Shown one piece after another: positions 22,461 through 32,399 of a stretch of 64,000 nt of DNA; positions within the stretch are counted from its first letter, which is position 1; the number at the start of each line of letters is the position of its first letter. Both the position numbers and the translations under genes were made by a program. This DNA comes from Lactarius indigo. Lineage: Eukaryota; Basidiomycota; Agaricomycetes; Russulales; Russulaceae. Below the pieces are notes generated by a model that was given only the letters and a program-made list of their open reading frames with translations, did not search any database and was not told where the DNA came from. The stretch spans positions 1 to 64,000 of the forward strand of contig JAFKAC010000079.1 in assembly GCA_025766275.1 (NCBI GenBank). Reading direction: 5' to 3'.

Positions 22461-25270
22461 ATGGCCTTCCCACACAACACATTGCCCACCGAGCAGTTCA
22501 CCCTCGAAGAGTTCACCATCTTGATGGAAGATGCTGCATCACGCGAGCCAATGGAATACATTAACACTGCTCTCTGTGGTCGATTCCTCATTGATCAAGT
22601 ACCACACCGTGCCTCCATCAATGCTAGACAAGGGCTCCATCCCCCGGCTATACCACGTTTCACAAGAGACTTTGATTCTGCCATTGGGGTTACTCGCAAC
22701 TTGCCTTACACGAGTCCATTCAATGTTTTTCCAGTTGCAAGTTTTAGGGACACCCTTACGAAACCAAACCATGTCAAAGGTCCAATTTTTTTACCAGATG
22801 TGAGTACTGTATATCCTTGGTAACGTAGTTGTACTTTGTCCTTACTCCATCGATTCTCAGGGAAAGGTGACCTATGCCCCCCTCGAGAAAATCCCTAATT
22901 GCGCCTTCGGTACTGTCGGGAGTAGGCATCTCACAAGGATATTCTTCCCAAGTCTGTACAGTGCATCTGTGATGCCATGCCTGCGCCAGGAGCAACTCGC
23001 AAAACTCTATGATGACTGCATCCAGCCTGCAGTCATGGAGGTCATACCAACCCAGGCGAGCCATTGGCCTGTCAACTATCACAGTGCCATGGTACAATCA
23101 CAGGATACTGCTGGCCGTCGACACCTTGGCTCTTTGGCGGTCCCTCCTATCTTCCTCGTAGAGTTTTGTACGGCTCTGACAAATCGTCTGGACGACATCC
23201 CCGAATTTGAGATGGCATATTTCGGACATGAACTTAGAGGGCTCAAAGGTGGTACTGCTCATGATGACGAAGGAACACTTCCTGAAGAAGCCTTCAATAC
23301 ATTCTTTGAGCATGTGGATACAGCACGTATTGACCAAGATAACTGGCTTGTCGACGTTGGACTGGAGGTCTATGATCCGGGAATGGTCGTTCAATGGTCA
23401 AGACACTGCCACCCAGCAATTCTCAGGTACCTGATGCCTTTGTTGAGCGATGCAGAGATAGCGGCATTGCAGAGACGAAAGACGTTCCATCTCGACAATG
23501 TCTCCCAACTGGATGACTTTGCGGGCTTCCGTTGCGAACCTGGCCCATTCGGGGGGAGGAATGACATCAACTACATCAATGTCTACACCACAGACAAATG
23601 CCCAACATATCAGCTCCACCAAGGTATCTGGAGGCGCCGGAGGTGCAAGGAGCTCTTCCCGAAGATGCTCGAGAAGCTGGTAGACCAGCTCGAAAAAATG
23701 TCGGAGACATACAAGGCTTGTGCTGGTAGCATGGGCCAGAAACCCCAAGAAGGTTGCGCTCGTCTCGAAATTCGCGTCCCATTGGTACTCGCCCAAGATG
23801 CTCTTAGAAGTGCACCTGAGGACATTATCGCAGGGTGGACTTACACATTGTCGCCAATTATGTGGTGGTGAGATCTTCCGTCAATTTATGCATGGTCATC
23901 CTCATATGATATCTAGGCACTTCAAATATTTTCGCATGGGTGCAATATATACTGCACTGGGTATGTTGATGGAGACACCAGTCCGATACAGACCGATGCG
24001 CTCGTCACTCACCCTTGGTGCCATCCTCATCTACATGTTGAATGCCATCAACTACCGTCCAGCAGAAGGGCGAGCGGAGACAGAGCTCACACGAACTTGT
24101 TGCTGGAACCTCTACGAAACGGAGCCTCATGAGGATTCTGACCCGGTGCCCATTATGCTGGCCCATGGTCTCTATTTCATCTCAGGCATCACACTACAGC
24201 AAGGAGTTGCTCTGCGAATGGGAGGAGGTGACAGTATTGCCATGGATTCCATTTGCTGGCTGTATGGCATCGCCGATGAGCAAGACTTCAACATCAGATT
24301 CAATGTCAAGTCCTGGCACGGTAATTCACAGGAGAGGAACAAAAACCGCATTCAAAACCGTCGGAAGCATCCTGTAGACATACGGCATGTCGTGGCTGAT
24401 GAAGAGTTGAAAGCTCGAGATAGGACCCTCAGTGATCAAGGCATTGCCATGATGCCCCTGCCTCAAGAGGCCGGTCCTGATATTGCCCCTCTGGATGTAG
24501 ATCAGACGGATGAAGGTCAGGGTGGCTCAGAAAGCATCGACGATATCATCGCACGGATCTGGAGGCAGTTCCCTTACGATCTCCTCGAAAATGCACCCAA
24601 TCGCAGGTCCAACCGTGAATCAAGCCATCTACTCATGACAAATGAAGAGCGGAAAGAAGCAACCACCAAGATCTTCAAGAACACCGACCTTCGGAGGCTG
24701 TTCTCTCGAGTGGTAGTCAAGGTCATGAGTCCCAAGGACTGGGAGAACCTCCAGTTCAGAAGGTTTTTCCCATCAAAGGGATTTGTGCCCCCAACACGCT
24801 TCCAAAACTTCCCGTATATGCTATACTTTCAATTGTGGAACACTCTGATGGAGAGGTTGACTGAGGATGATTCCAAAATTGTCCGCAGATCGATTTGGAA
24901 AGAATTCAGGACCTTTCAATGGCTCCCATTGACAGACACAGATCGAGTATGGAACACAAAGAAGGTGACGGGACCGCAATGGACACACCTCCCATTTGAT
25001 GACAACAAACCTGTGGTACGAATCGCACTCAATCAGACCCTAGTGCAGGATGCCAATCGGGTTTGGTTGTTTGGGAACAACTCCAAGGACAACTCTGATG
25101 AGTGTGTAGCAAATTCTGATGAATTTGTGGCACATTCCGATGACTCTGACTGGGGATCGGATTCGGACATAGAAATAGTGGAAGAGAACCGAGAACATGT
25201 GAGTGCTGATGATGAGGGGGGATCAGATATGGAAATAGAAATCGTAGAAGAGTATCATGCACATGCATAA
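22461..25270 (+). CDS. Three-exon gene, 899-aa protein of unknown function
   Basis: Exons are 22461-22799, 22861-23867 and 23917-25270. Introns 22800-22860 (GTGAGT...CTCAG, 61 bp) and 23868-23916 (GTGAGA...TCTAG, 49 bp) restore one frame exactly (2700 nt). I do not recognise the family. The first two exons give a mainly globular region with many aromatic residues and a His-rich stretch. A basic WRRRRCKELFPKM segment lies near residue 370. A hydrophobic segment (residues about 470-500) may be buried helix. The last 70 residues are strongly acidic, with repeated NSDE and VEE motifs. The frame is unbroken and CpGs are present, unlike neighbouring relics, so it may be a real gene or an accessory gene of a mobile element. 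It is flanked by related minisatellites. ATG choice: first in-frame Met after the TATA-like box. Confidence 0.75.
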
Positions 25271-25399
25271 AATTATATCCATCACTGTGTCACCTTCAAA
25301 TTTGACCCTTTCTCTCAGCTCGCTAGTCACACACATTTGCAGTGGCACGCTCAACACGGAGCTCCAAGCTTGTCTCCTTTGTAAACTCGTGATCTGCTC
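25271..25399. other. 3' flank of the gene
   Basis: Short AT-rich start, then a transition to minisatellite-like sequence. No clear terminator signal. Confidence 0.3.
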
Positions 25400-26700
25400 G
25401 ACCTCAAGAGTCAAGACGTGAGACTTAAGTGTGCACAGGTGTCCAGGATGCCGCTCACACATGCCAGCTCTTTTAGACCCACATAGTAGTCCTGTTGAAC
25501 AAGATACAACACATGACACACTGGAAGGAAGAGACTTCGGCGGTCAGGATGTGGAGTGTGCATAGGCGTCCAGGACGCCACTCACACACACTGGCTTTTC
25601 CAGACCATGCAGTCCAGTTGGACAAGATAAAACACACATAATAGACTAAAAGGAAAGGATTTGAGAATTAAGACGTGAAGTGTGCTCAGGCGTCCAGGAC
25701 GCCACCCTCACATACAGGCTCTTTCCGGTCCATGCAGTCCAGTTGGACAAGACACGACACGCGTGACACATTCATAGAATAGAACTTTGAAAATCAGGAC
25801 ATGATGTATGCACAAGCATCCAGGACACCATGCATACACACCGGTGATGCATGTTATATCTTGTCCAACAGGACTTCACGGTCAGAAAGAGCCAAGCGTG
25901 TGTGGGTGGCGTCCTGGATTCCTGTGCACACTTCATGTCTCAACCGTCAAGGTTCTTCCTTGACTGTGCTATGCATGTCATATATTATCCAACAGGACTG
26001 TGTGGCCTAGAATAGAGCCAGTGTGTGTGAGTGGCGTCCTGGACGCCAGTGCACACATCACATCCCGACTCTCGAAGTCTCTTCCTTGAGTGCATTATGT
26101 GTGTCATATCTCATCCAACTGGACTGTGCAGTCCAGAAAGAGCCTGTGTGTGTGGGGGGCGTCCTGGACGCCTGTACACACTTCATGTCCTAACTCTCAG
26201 GGTTTCTTCCTTCCAGTGTGTCATGCATGTCATATCTTGTCCAACAGGACCATGTGACTTTGAAAGAGTCAGCGTGTGTGAGTGGCAGTCCTGGACGCCT
26301 GTACACACTTCATGTCCTAACTCTTGGGGTTTCTTCCTTCCAATGTGTCATGCATGTCATATCTTGTCCAACAGGACCATGTGAGTTTGAAAGAGTTAGC
26401 GTGTGTGAGTGGCGTCCTGGATGCCAGTGCACACATCACATCCCGACTCTCGAAGTCTCTTCCTTGAGTGCAATATGTGTGCCATATCTTGTCCAACTAA
26501 ACTGTGTGGTCCAGAAAGAGCCTGTGTGTGGGGGGGGCGTCCTGGACGCCTGTGCACACTTCACTCCCTGACTGTCAAGTCTCTTTCTTCCAGTGTGTCA
26601 TGCGTGCCATTTCTTGCCCAACAGGACTGCAAAGGTCCAAAAGGGCCAGTATGTGTATGTGTGTGGCATCTTGGATGCTTGTGCACACTCAGTAAAAAAG
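25400..26700. repeat. Inverted-orientation minisatellite related to the 133-bp array
   Basis: Units of about 130-145 bp again contain GGCGTCC(T/A)GGACGCC, CTTGTCCAACAGGAC and TGTCATATCTTG blocks. From 25400 to about 25800 they run on the minus strand; from about 25830 to 26700 they run on the plus strand, so the array is head-to-head around 25800-25840. Copies are more diverged than in the left array. ORFs in it are spurious. Confidence 0.85.
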
Positions 26701-27570
26701 GAAAAACCAGAATTAGTCATTGGCAGTCCAGAGTTGTCAGCCATGGGTCGCTGTGAGTCTAGTTCAGGTCAAGCGGCAATCAAAAATTTTGCAAAGTCTG
26801 GCCAAGTCAGATGAAAGTCATTTCATAGTCAGATCTAGTCAGACCTAGAGTCACAGAAAACTGGCGAAAACTGGCAATAGTTAGGGTGAAAGATTGTCTT
26901 TTTTCTTACATAATGAAACTTGCCTTACTGTAATCCGATATTTCGATCATCTGCACAACTCGAAGCTACAATGTCTATTGAATACGACTAATCCTGACAA
27001 CACCAATGGAAACAAAACAAAACAAAACAAACAAAACAAGGCAACAACAAGGCGGATGGTACTGGAGGCGATGGCTGGGGGAACATGGGCAGCCCACTGG
27101 CAGACATAGCATGAGTCTTTCCCTTTACCCTAGATACTGCTAGCTCGCTCATCTATTCCTTCTCTTATCTCTCTGGGGCAGAATCCTCTTATGCAAACCA
27201 TATCGGCGTTGGTATCTGCATTCCTGGGGGCTGCATCGTCATAGCATCGATATTGGTCTCTGCGTCAGCCTCACCCAGGCCATTCCTATCACCGACCGTT
27301 CTTCCAACCATTCCCTCTCCTTCCCTCGAATCCCTTCAAGCACCGTCTCCAACAACACTCTCAAGACCGGTTTGTTCTCACCAAGCGTGCTGAATGAGGC
27401 TCACTCTAAGTCGCAGGAGTAATTCGCGTTGTTGCTTCTCATCTGGCTGAGGAACCCATGCAATCATCGTACTGGTCCCATGCTCGTCGCGACACCCCAT
27501 GTCAGTTCCCCAGAGACTTTCCCACAACCATCAGTAATCATTAATCATCATTGATCCTGGATTCTTTCTT
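26701..27570. other. No gene recognised
   Basis: Unassigned sequence with an AACAAAACAAAACAAAACAA-like stretch at 27011-27040. No supported gene. Confidence 0.3.
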
Positions 27571-27573
27571 TCT

Positions 27574-28605
27574 CTACCCATCAGACGACATCTCCACTGT
27601 CAACTCTCCTTCTGACATAGGGACTGTTCCAACAGTCTCTCCCAGCACGAGCAGAGTGAGCACCGGGAACATTCCGCTACTGGCATCTTTGTCAAGCCCC
27701 TCTCTCCTGGCCAGTGAGTTACCGTCTGAGAGGCCGATAGTTGAACCGCTGTGGCCAATATCTACAACAAGATCCATTAGTTCTGTTCTGCCATCATTTC
27801 CTGGTCCTTCTCCCATTGGCCCTCCGGGGTTGTTGCCGACTATATCGCTATTAACATTAATTACTGAGCCTATGCCAAGCAGCATTTCATCACGCCGTCC
27901 TGTGAGTCCTCAAGCCTCCTCGAGCCCCTCAACCCTACGTATCTGCCCACACAACTAAAAATCCATGCAGTGACATGCGCAAAGGCCATCCCTGGAAAAC
28001 CTTCTGACTTTCCTAATTGTGAGAACAGGATGGTGGACTTACCGATCAAGAAATGCAGTTGTCACCAATTACACTGAAGGAGTTGCTGCAGGAGGCGACG
28101 CAGGCAGCTAACTTCCTTTCCTTACTGAGAGCTTCATATTTCTGGTGTGATGTCTGGGTCAGCGTGTTTTTGGTATCTCATAAGACGCATGTACCTTTCT
28201 TGTCCCAGAGTCAACACTGTCCCACACAGCTTTGAAGCTGGACTTTGTCACGGAATGGTCTTTAAGGTAGTCGCACGCAAAAAGATTCCTAGCAGAAGGG
28301 AAATGTCAGAGAGAGGGTAAATGGAAAAAATGATCTCATACCGTGCTGTTAGGAGGTTGGGATCTGCAATCATGAGCTTTTTGGACTTCGAACCTTTCGA
28401 GGTAGGCATTGCAGCTGAAGACGACACAGCATCCAGCTCCTTGGCAGGGACTTGAAACAACGGTTTGGGGATCAAAATGCCAGCCCTTTAAATTGTAGTC
28501 AGCCATCATTCAATTGAGAACAGAAGTAGGCACGTACAATGGGTTCACCTGTGAGAAATACAATAAATCAGTCAGTATATGCTAGCTTCGGATGAGAGAA
28601 TAACT
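27574..28605 (-). pseudogene. Multi-exon gene remnant with HMG-box-like segment
   Basis: Several exons can be joined on the minus strand. One exon, from about 28490 to 28342, ends at a GTATGAG donor. Intron 28341-28289 (ends CTGCTAG) keeps frame into exon 28288-28195. Intron 28194-28142 (GTACAT...CACCAG) keeps frame into exon 28141 onward. The joined protein has a helical KSSFKAVWD...KKYEALSKERK pattern resembling an HMG box. A TGA at 28048-28046 occurs just before a perfect GTAAGT donor, suggesting damage. A further open exon with acceptor ACTCACAG near 27900 runs down to 27574. The 5' part is missing; an LTR begins at 28611. Family assignment is tentative. Confidence 0.4.
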
Positions 28606-28610
28606 TACAC

Positions 28611-29006
28611 TGTCACGGTTCAGTCGGACTGTCTGTGACTTATCGGGTTCAGTCGTAGCCCAAAGGCAATGGGAAAGCAGAGTCGAGGGTCACAGGTTAA
28701 GTGACCAGAGGGAGGGAGAACTTGGCAGGTGAGTGAGAGGGGAATCTGAAGGTTTAAACAAGTAGACTGTATTCAAGGAGTCAAGGACTAAGAGTAGACA
28801 AAGTATTGTACTACTCAGACTACTGGTCTTTATACTCTTACAAACTGGTGATTTTTGGAACTCTTTTCTGTGGTTACAAAGACTTGGAAATGAGCTGGCA
28901 TACAAGAGACGTGGCATGGGTACTGGGCTGGCAGAAGACTCGGATGCACTGGCAGGGTGACGTGTCACATGTCGTGATGTGATCGCGATGTCACGAGATC
29001 GTGACA
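28611..29006 (-). repeat. LTR of the BTB-carrying element (3' LTR)
   Basis: A 396-bp LTR with perfect TGTCAC...GTGACA ends. On the minus strand the 14 bases just upstream (29020-29007) read GAGAGAGGGGGCTA, a good polypurine tract, so this is the 3' LTR of a minus-strand element whose interior lies to the right. A truncated relative lies at 54631-54938. I did not find the matching 5' LTR in the window. Confidence 0.75.
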
Positions 29007-29020
29007 TAGCCCCCTCTCTC
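29007..29020 (-). promoter_or_regulatory. Polypurine tract before the 3' LTR
   Basis: Minus-strand GAGAGAGGGGGCTA directly abuts the LTR start TGTCAC at 29006. This is the expected site of plus-strand DNA priming. Confidence 0.6.
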
Positions 29021-29042
29021 GGTTCATTCGTCTGCGAATGAT

Positions 29043-30437
29043 TTAGGAACTGCGGTCAGCAGCTTCCCAATCGACGTCATAGGGATACTCGTAGTCGTCT
29101 ACAGGCTGGGCTTGAACTGAGGTACCGTGCAGACGTTGACGTGGGCGCGTGGTGGGTTGAAGAGCCCGGTCAGGGGAAAGTGTCGAGCGCAACCACTCAT
29201 GAGTGCGCATACTGGTGGTTGAAGTCGAAAGTGCAGGGCAATTGAACCCATAATAAGGGTGTTGTGGTGAGATGGGGCAATGTCGGCGCTGGGGACACAT
29301 GGCATGGGGCTGGCGACAAAGTCCCTTGGTGTGCCCGGGGTTTTGGCAATAGTGACAGCGACGGGGGTTGCGTTGCCTGACCAATTCAACCACGTTGTGC
29401 TGTTGCACGGGAGGCCGAATGGAGCCTGTACGGGAGTTTGGCATGGTCTGCGGACACGGCGTTGCCTCGGCTGCACGTTCGCTGTTGGGGCTTTGGGTAG
29501 TGGTACGGTGGGTGTCCGGAATGATCGTGGCCTCTCCATTGTTGATTGTTTCGACAGTTGTATTGGTAAGACAACCATGCGACATGTTTGGAGGGTTTTG
29601 GTGGTAGTGGCGCTGTTCTCGAACTGCGTAGGGGTGACAACGATGAGCAATTTCATGGTCATGACGAGGGGATTGGTTTCGTGGAACCTGTAGTGGAGAG
29701 CGAGTGAGGGTGCTGATGTTCAGAAGCTCCCTCCAGCATAGGGCCTCGATCTCAGGGAACTGCCACTTCTGTGCCAATCGGAGAATTAGCGTCCATTCTC
29801 GGGTAGTGGCCTCGTAGACTGAATAATGCGGGTTGTAGAAGATCCACATGAGTAGTGTAAACTCCTCGGTTGTTACATCGTTGAGAATGACGTGATAGGG
29901 CCCAACGGCAACGCGGGACTCGACAGTGACTGGTCCCTCATTATCTAAGTCAATGGGTACCTCAGCTGTTGATCCCACAACCTTCCAAAGTTTTCGGAAG
30001 TATGGTGACTCGCGTATGAAGAAATAGCTGTGGACGTGGAATTCGTGGTCGCTCGTTGTGAATACCGCGTCGGCACTGGGCAGATCGTACAGGGGATGTC
30101 GACTGGCAGTTGTTGTTTTGGGCGAAGGGCTGGTTGGCGCTGGGTTACCGTCCAAGTCGGTGGTCATATTGGCTTGGGTGTAGTCCTCTGTTGTACTATC
30201 GTTGTTGGAGGTGGGGGGCAATTGCTCCGGTTCGAAGGGTGACATGAAGTCAGGGAGCAGACCCCGGAGAGGATTGTCGAGTACGTTGGAGTGCTCCCTG
30301 AGCGTAGGGCTGAGGGTCAACTCCATGCATAGTGGAGGAGCCATGTCTGTTCCGCCTGCATTTTCGACTTGGCTATCGTGCTGGTCTTTATACCTTTGCG
30401 CATCGTAGAGGTCCCGTGACCTTATCAGTTTGTCCAA
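29043..30437 (-). CDS. BTB/POZ domain protein with CCHC zinc knuckle, inside an LTR element
   Basis: A 464-codon open frame. Residues about 117-240 form a BTB/POZ domain: FHVHSYFFIRESPYFRKLW matches the typical BTB core, followed by a late LAQKWQFPEIEALCWREL helix. Residues 361-374 are a perfect CX2CX4HX4C zinc knuckle (CHYCQNPGHTKGLC), the motif of Gag nucleocapsids. A second Cys/His cluster follows. The frame has no ATG at its first codon (TTG at 30437); the first ATG is near 30344, upstream of the BTB. It is in frame with the open frame at 30441-32372, separated only by one TGA (30443-30441), so the two may once have been one polyprotein. The stop lies 23 bp from the polypurine tract. BTB domains mediate dimerisation and Cullin-3 binding; fusion to a nucleocapsid-type knuckle in an LTR element is unusual. 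Confidence 0.7.
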   Translation of the reverse strand: MDKLIRSRDLYDAQRYKDQHDSQVENAGGTDMAPPLCMELTLSPTLREHSNVLDNPLRGLLPDFMSPFEPEQLPPTSNNDSTTEDYTQANMTTDLDGNPAPTSPSPKTTTASRHPLYDLPSADAVFTTSDHEFHVHSYFFIRESPYFRKLWKVVGSTAEVPIDLDNEGPVTVESRVAVGPYHVILNDVTTEEFTLLMWIFYNPHYSVYEATTREWTLILRLAQKWQFPEIEALCWRELLNISTLTRSPLQVPRNQSPRHDHEIAHRCHPYAVREQRHYHQNPPNMSHGCLTNTTVETINNGEATIIPDTHRTTTQSPNSERAAEATPCPQTMPNSRTGSIRPPVQQHNVVELVRQRNPRRCHYCQNPGHTKGLCRQPHAMCPQRRHCPISPQHPYYGFNCPALSTSTTSMRTHEWLRSTLSPDRALQPTTRPRQRLHGTSVQAQPVDDYEYPYDVDWEAADRSS

Positions 30438-30440
30438 ACC

Positions 30441-32372
30441 TCAAACTCTCCCAATGAGTACGCTCTGGGTTGTTCCTAGTGCTAGCAATGATGATCGATA
30501 AGGTACACTCGAGGCCTCTTGTTCGGTCGTGGAGAGGACGTGGAGCCGTGATGTTGATTCGGTGGGGATAGAGGTGTGATGAAGGTCCGTGGCTATCGCG
30601 TATCTTGATTGGTCGACCTCGTACGGTACGTGCTGAGCTAGTCTGATCTGTACATCTTGCGCCGTTTTGTGAGCGTAGGCATACATTTCGTTTGGCGTTC
30701 TGGAATACTGTGCTTCGTTCGAGGACCTTATCGTGCGTGATCGGAATTGAAGTGCCCTAAGTGATGTCCGTTCGAGCGGCAGCTTCTTCATGGTGTTGAA
30801 TAGATTCCGTTTACAATGGTATGGTTGATGATGTCTGCGATGGTTATTTGTTGACCCCCAGTCTGCATGCGTTTCTGATTGCTGGGGTGAGAGTGCGGGC
30901 GTTTTGAGTTGCCTCGTGTTCCGGCGGGTAGGTACATGGTGCGGATAAGTTGGAGCGTTGATAGTGAGGGTGTTTTTCGGCGTTCTTAGGTCAAACGATT
31001 GTTTGTGGTGATCTTTTGAGGTCCCAACGTTGTCGATGAGCGCGTTGCTTTGAAGGCTCAGCTCGTGAAAAGGGGTTGTATCATGACGAAAGGGTACTGC
31101 GATCGTGAAACGTTGGGTCAATATGGTGGGGTTTCTGCGGTTGTTCAAGTCTTCGGTCAAGGACAGGGGGGAAAAATGTGGTGCGGTAGCAGATAGCAGA
31201 ATATTCACCCCCTCCTTAGGGTGTTGTCGTCCTCGGCAACTCAGCGTAATACGGGCAGCCTGGTTGCGGTAAGGACAAACGAGCAGCAGGACAATATTTC
31301 GAGGGAGTTGGCACACAGCCGGCCCATTGAAGGAAACACGAGAGAGCGTCCAAGGGAGAGACGTGAGAGTTGGTAACAGGAGAAGTGGGCAGCGTCCCAT
31401 GGTTGGTGACACCAATGTCCTGTCGGCTGATAAGATCCAACCATCAGTGGATGCCGAACGGTGGCGCAAGTGTTTGAACAGAGGGAACAAGGAACACTGA
31501 GCGTTCAGCTCGGATGGTCGCAGTTTATAGGTGCAGATACAGGGTTGGGTGACATACCCGAGTTCATCTTTAGCTGGTCTGGTGTCAATACCGGGTACGA
31601 CGAACAGTAACTGTATTTGGTGAATCATTCCCCGTGGAAAATGGGAGCAGTGAACAAGGGCGGGGTTGCTACACTGCTTACGCGTTTCGGGTGGTGCCGT
31701 AGCGGAGTTCCATTTCGCCCGTCTGTTATGGTGCGACTTTGGTCGAGTGAATTGTATTCGTTTCATGTCGTTGGATTTTGTCGACTTCTCAGGTCGAACT
31801 GAGTGCCTCTTGTTTGTTGCATGGCCCGTGGTCCTCTTCGGCGACTCATGCCATGTCATGCATGTATTTGTGACCTTTTTGGTGTGTCGTCGTTTTTCAT
31901 TCTTGCGGCGGTGTATGTTGGCCGTGTTTTGTCCGCCCAAGAGGTCATACTGACTCGTGCAATTCAGGTCAGAATGTCGTTGACCATGACCAAGCCGTAG
32001 TTCTTCGTGACCGTGTGCGTGCGGGTCAGGGCCGGATCCTAGGTTTTTGACACGGCGCTCGGGGGCATCGATTCTGGCCCTTCTTTGTCGTCGTACAGGC
32101 TGATGGTGTCGCGTAGTGAGTTCTTGCCACTCGGTTATTCTTTTCATGTTCGGGACCCCTTTTGTCTGTTGAATCTCTCTAATCTCATGTCGTCGTATGT
32201 TGGCAACAGTTTGGTTCGTAGAGGGGTCGCCCGTGCCAGTGGCAGCGTCGGGTGGGGCTTCGTTGACCCTTGCATGTGTGCCTTGCTTCGATGCGGCCTG
32301 TCTCCTCTCGCAGAATTCCGTTATCGCCCCTTTCTTCCATATTGGTTGTTTACTGACTTCATGCCCCGACAA
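30441..32372 (-). CDS. Long open frame upstream of the BTB ORF, no known domain
   Basis: A 643-codon uninterrupted frame on the sense strand of the LTR element. It is rich in Arg, His, Thr and Pro in its first 250 residues, with a more hydrophobic middle (about 270-400). I recognise no protease, RT, integrase or capsid motif. Its length without stops argues for past selection. It ends in TGA, after which the same frame continues into the BTB ORF. The TGA could come from CGA by CpG deamination. It may be the N-terminal part of a large Gag-like polyprotein, or non-coding sequence open by chance. Confidence 0.4.
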   Translation of the reverse strand: MSGHEVSKQPIWKKGAITEFCERRQAASKQGTHARVNEAPPDAATGTGDPSTNQTVANIRRHEIREIQQTKGVPNMKRITEWQELTTRHHQPVRRQRRARIDAPERRVKNLGSGPDPHAHGHEELRLGHGQRHSDLNCTSQYDLLGGQNTANIHRRKNEKRRHTKKVTNTCMTWHESPKRTTGHATNKRHSVRPEKSTKSNDMKRIQFTRPKSHHNRRAKWNSATAPPETRKQCSNPALVHCSHFPRGMIHQIQLLFVVPGIDTRPAKDELGYVTQPCICTYKLRPSELNAQCSLFPLFKHLRHRSASTDGWILSADRTLVSPTMGRCPLLLLPTLTSLPWTLSRVSFNGPAVCQLPRNIVLLLVCPYRNQAARITLSCRGRQHPKEGVNILLSATAPHFSPLSLTEDLNNRRNPTILTQRFTIAVPFRHDTTPFHELSLQSNALIDNVGTSKDHHKQSFDLRTPKNTLTINAPTYPHHVPTRRNTRQLKTPALSPQQSETHADWGSTNNHRRHHQPYHCKRNLFNTMKKLPLERTSLRALQFRSRTIRSSNEAQYSRTPNEMYAYAHKTAQDVQIRLAQHVPYEVDQSRYAIATDLHHTSIPTESTSRLHVLSTTEQEASSVPYRSSLLALGTTQSVLIGRV

Positions 32373-32399
32373 GGTTGTCCGATGGAGGGCTCTGTTGAT

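Noticed and set aside
31195..31225. A second polypurine tract and LTR start (AGGAGGGGGTGAATATTC on minus)
   Set aside because: It resembles an LTR boundary, but I found no matching LTR end or second copy, and an open frame crosses it.
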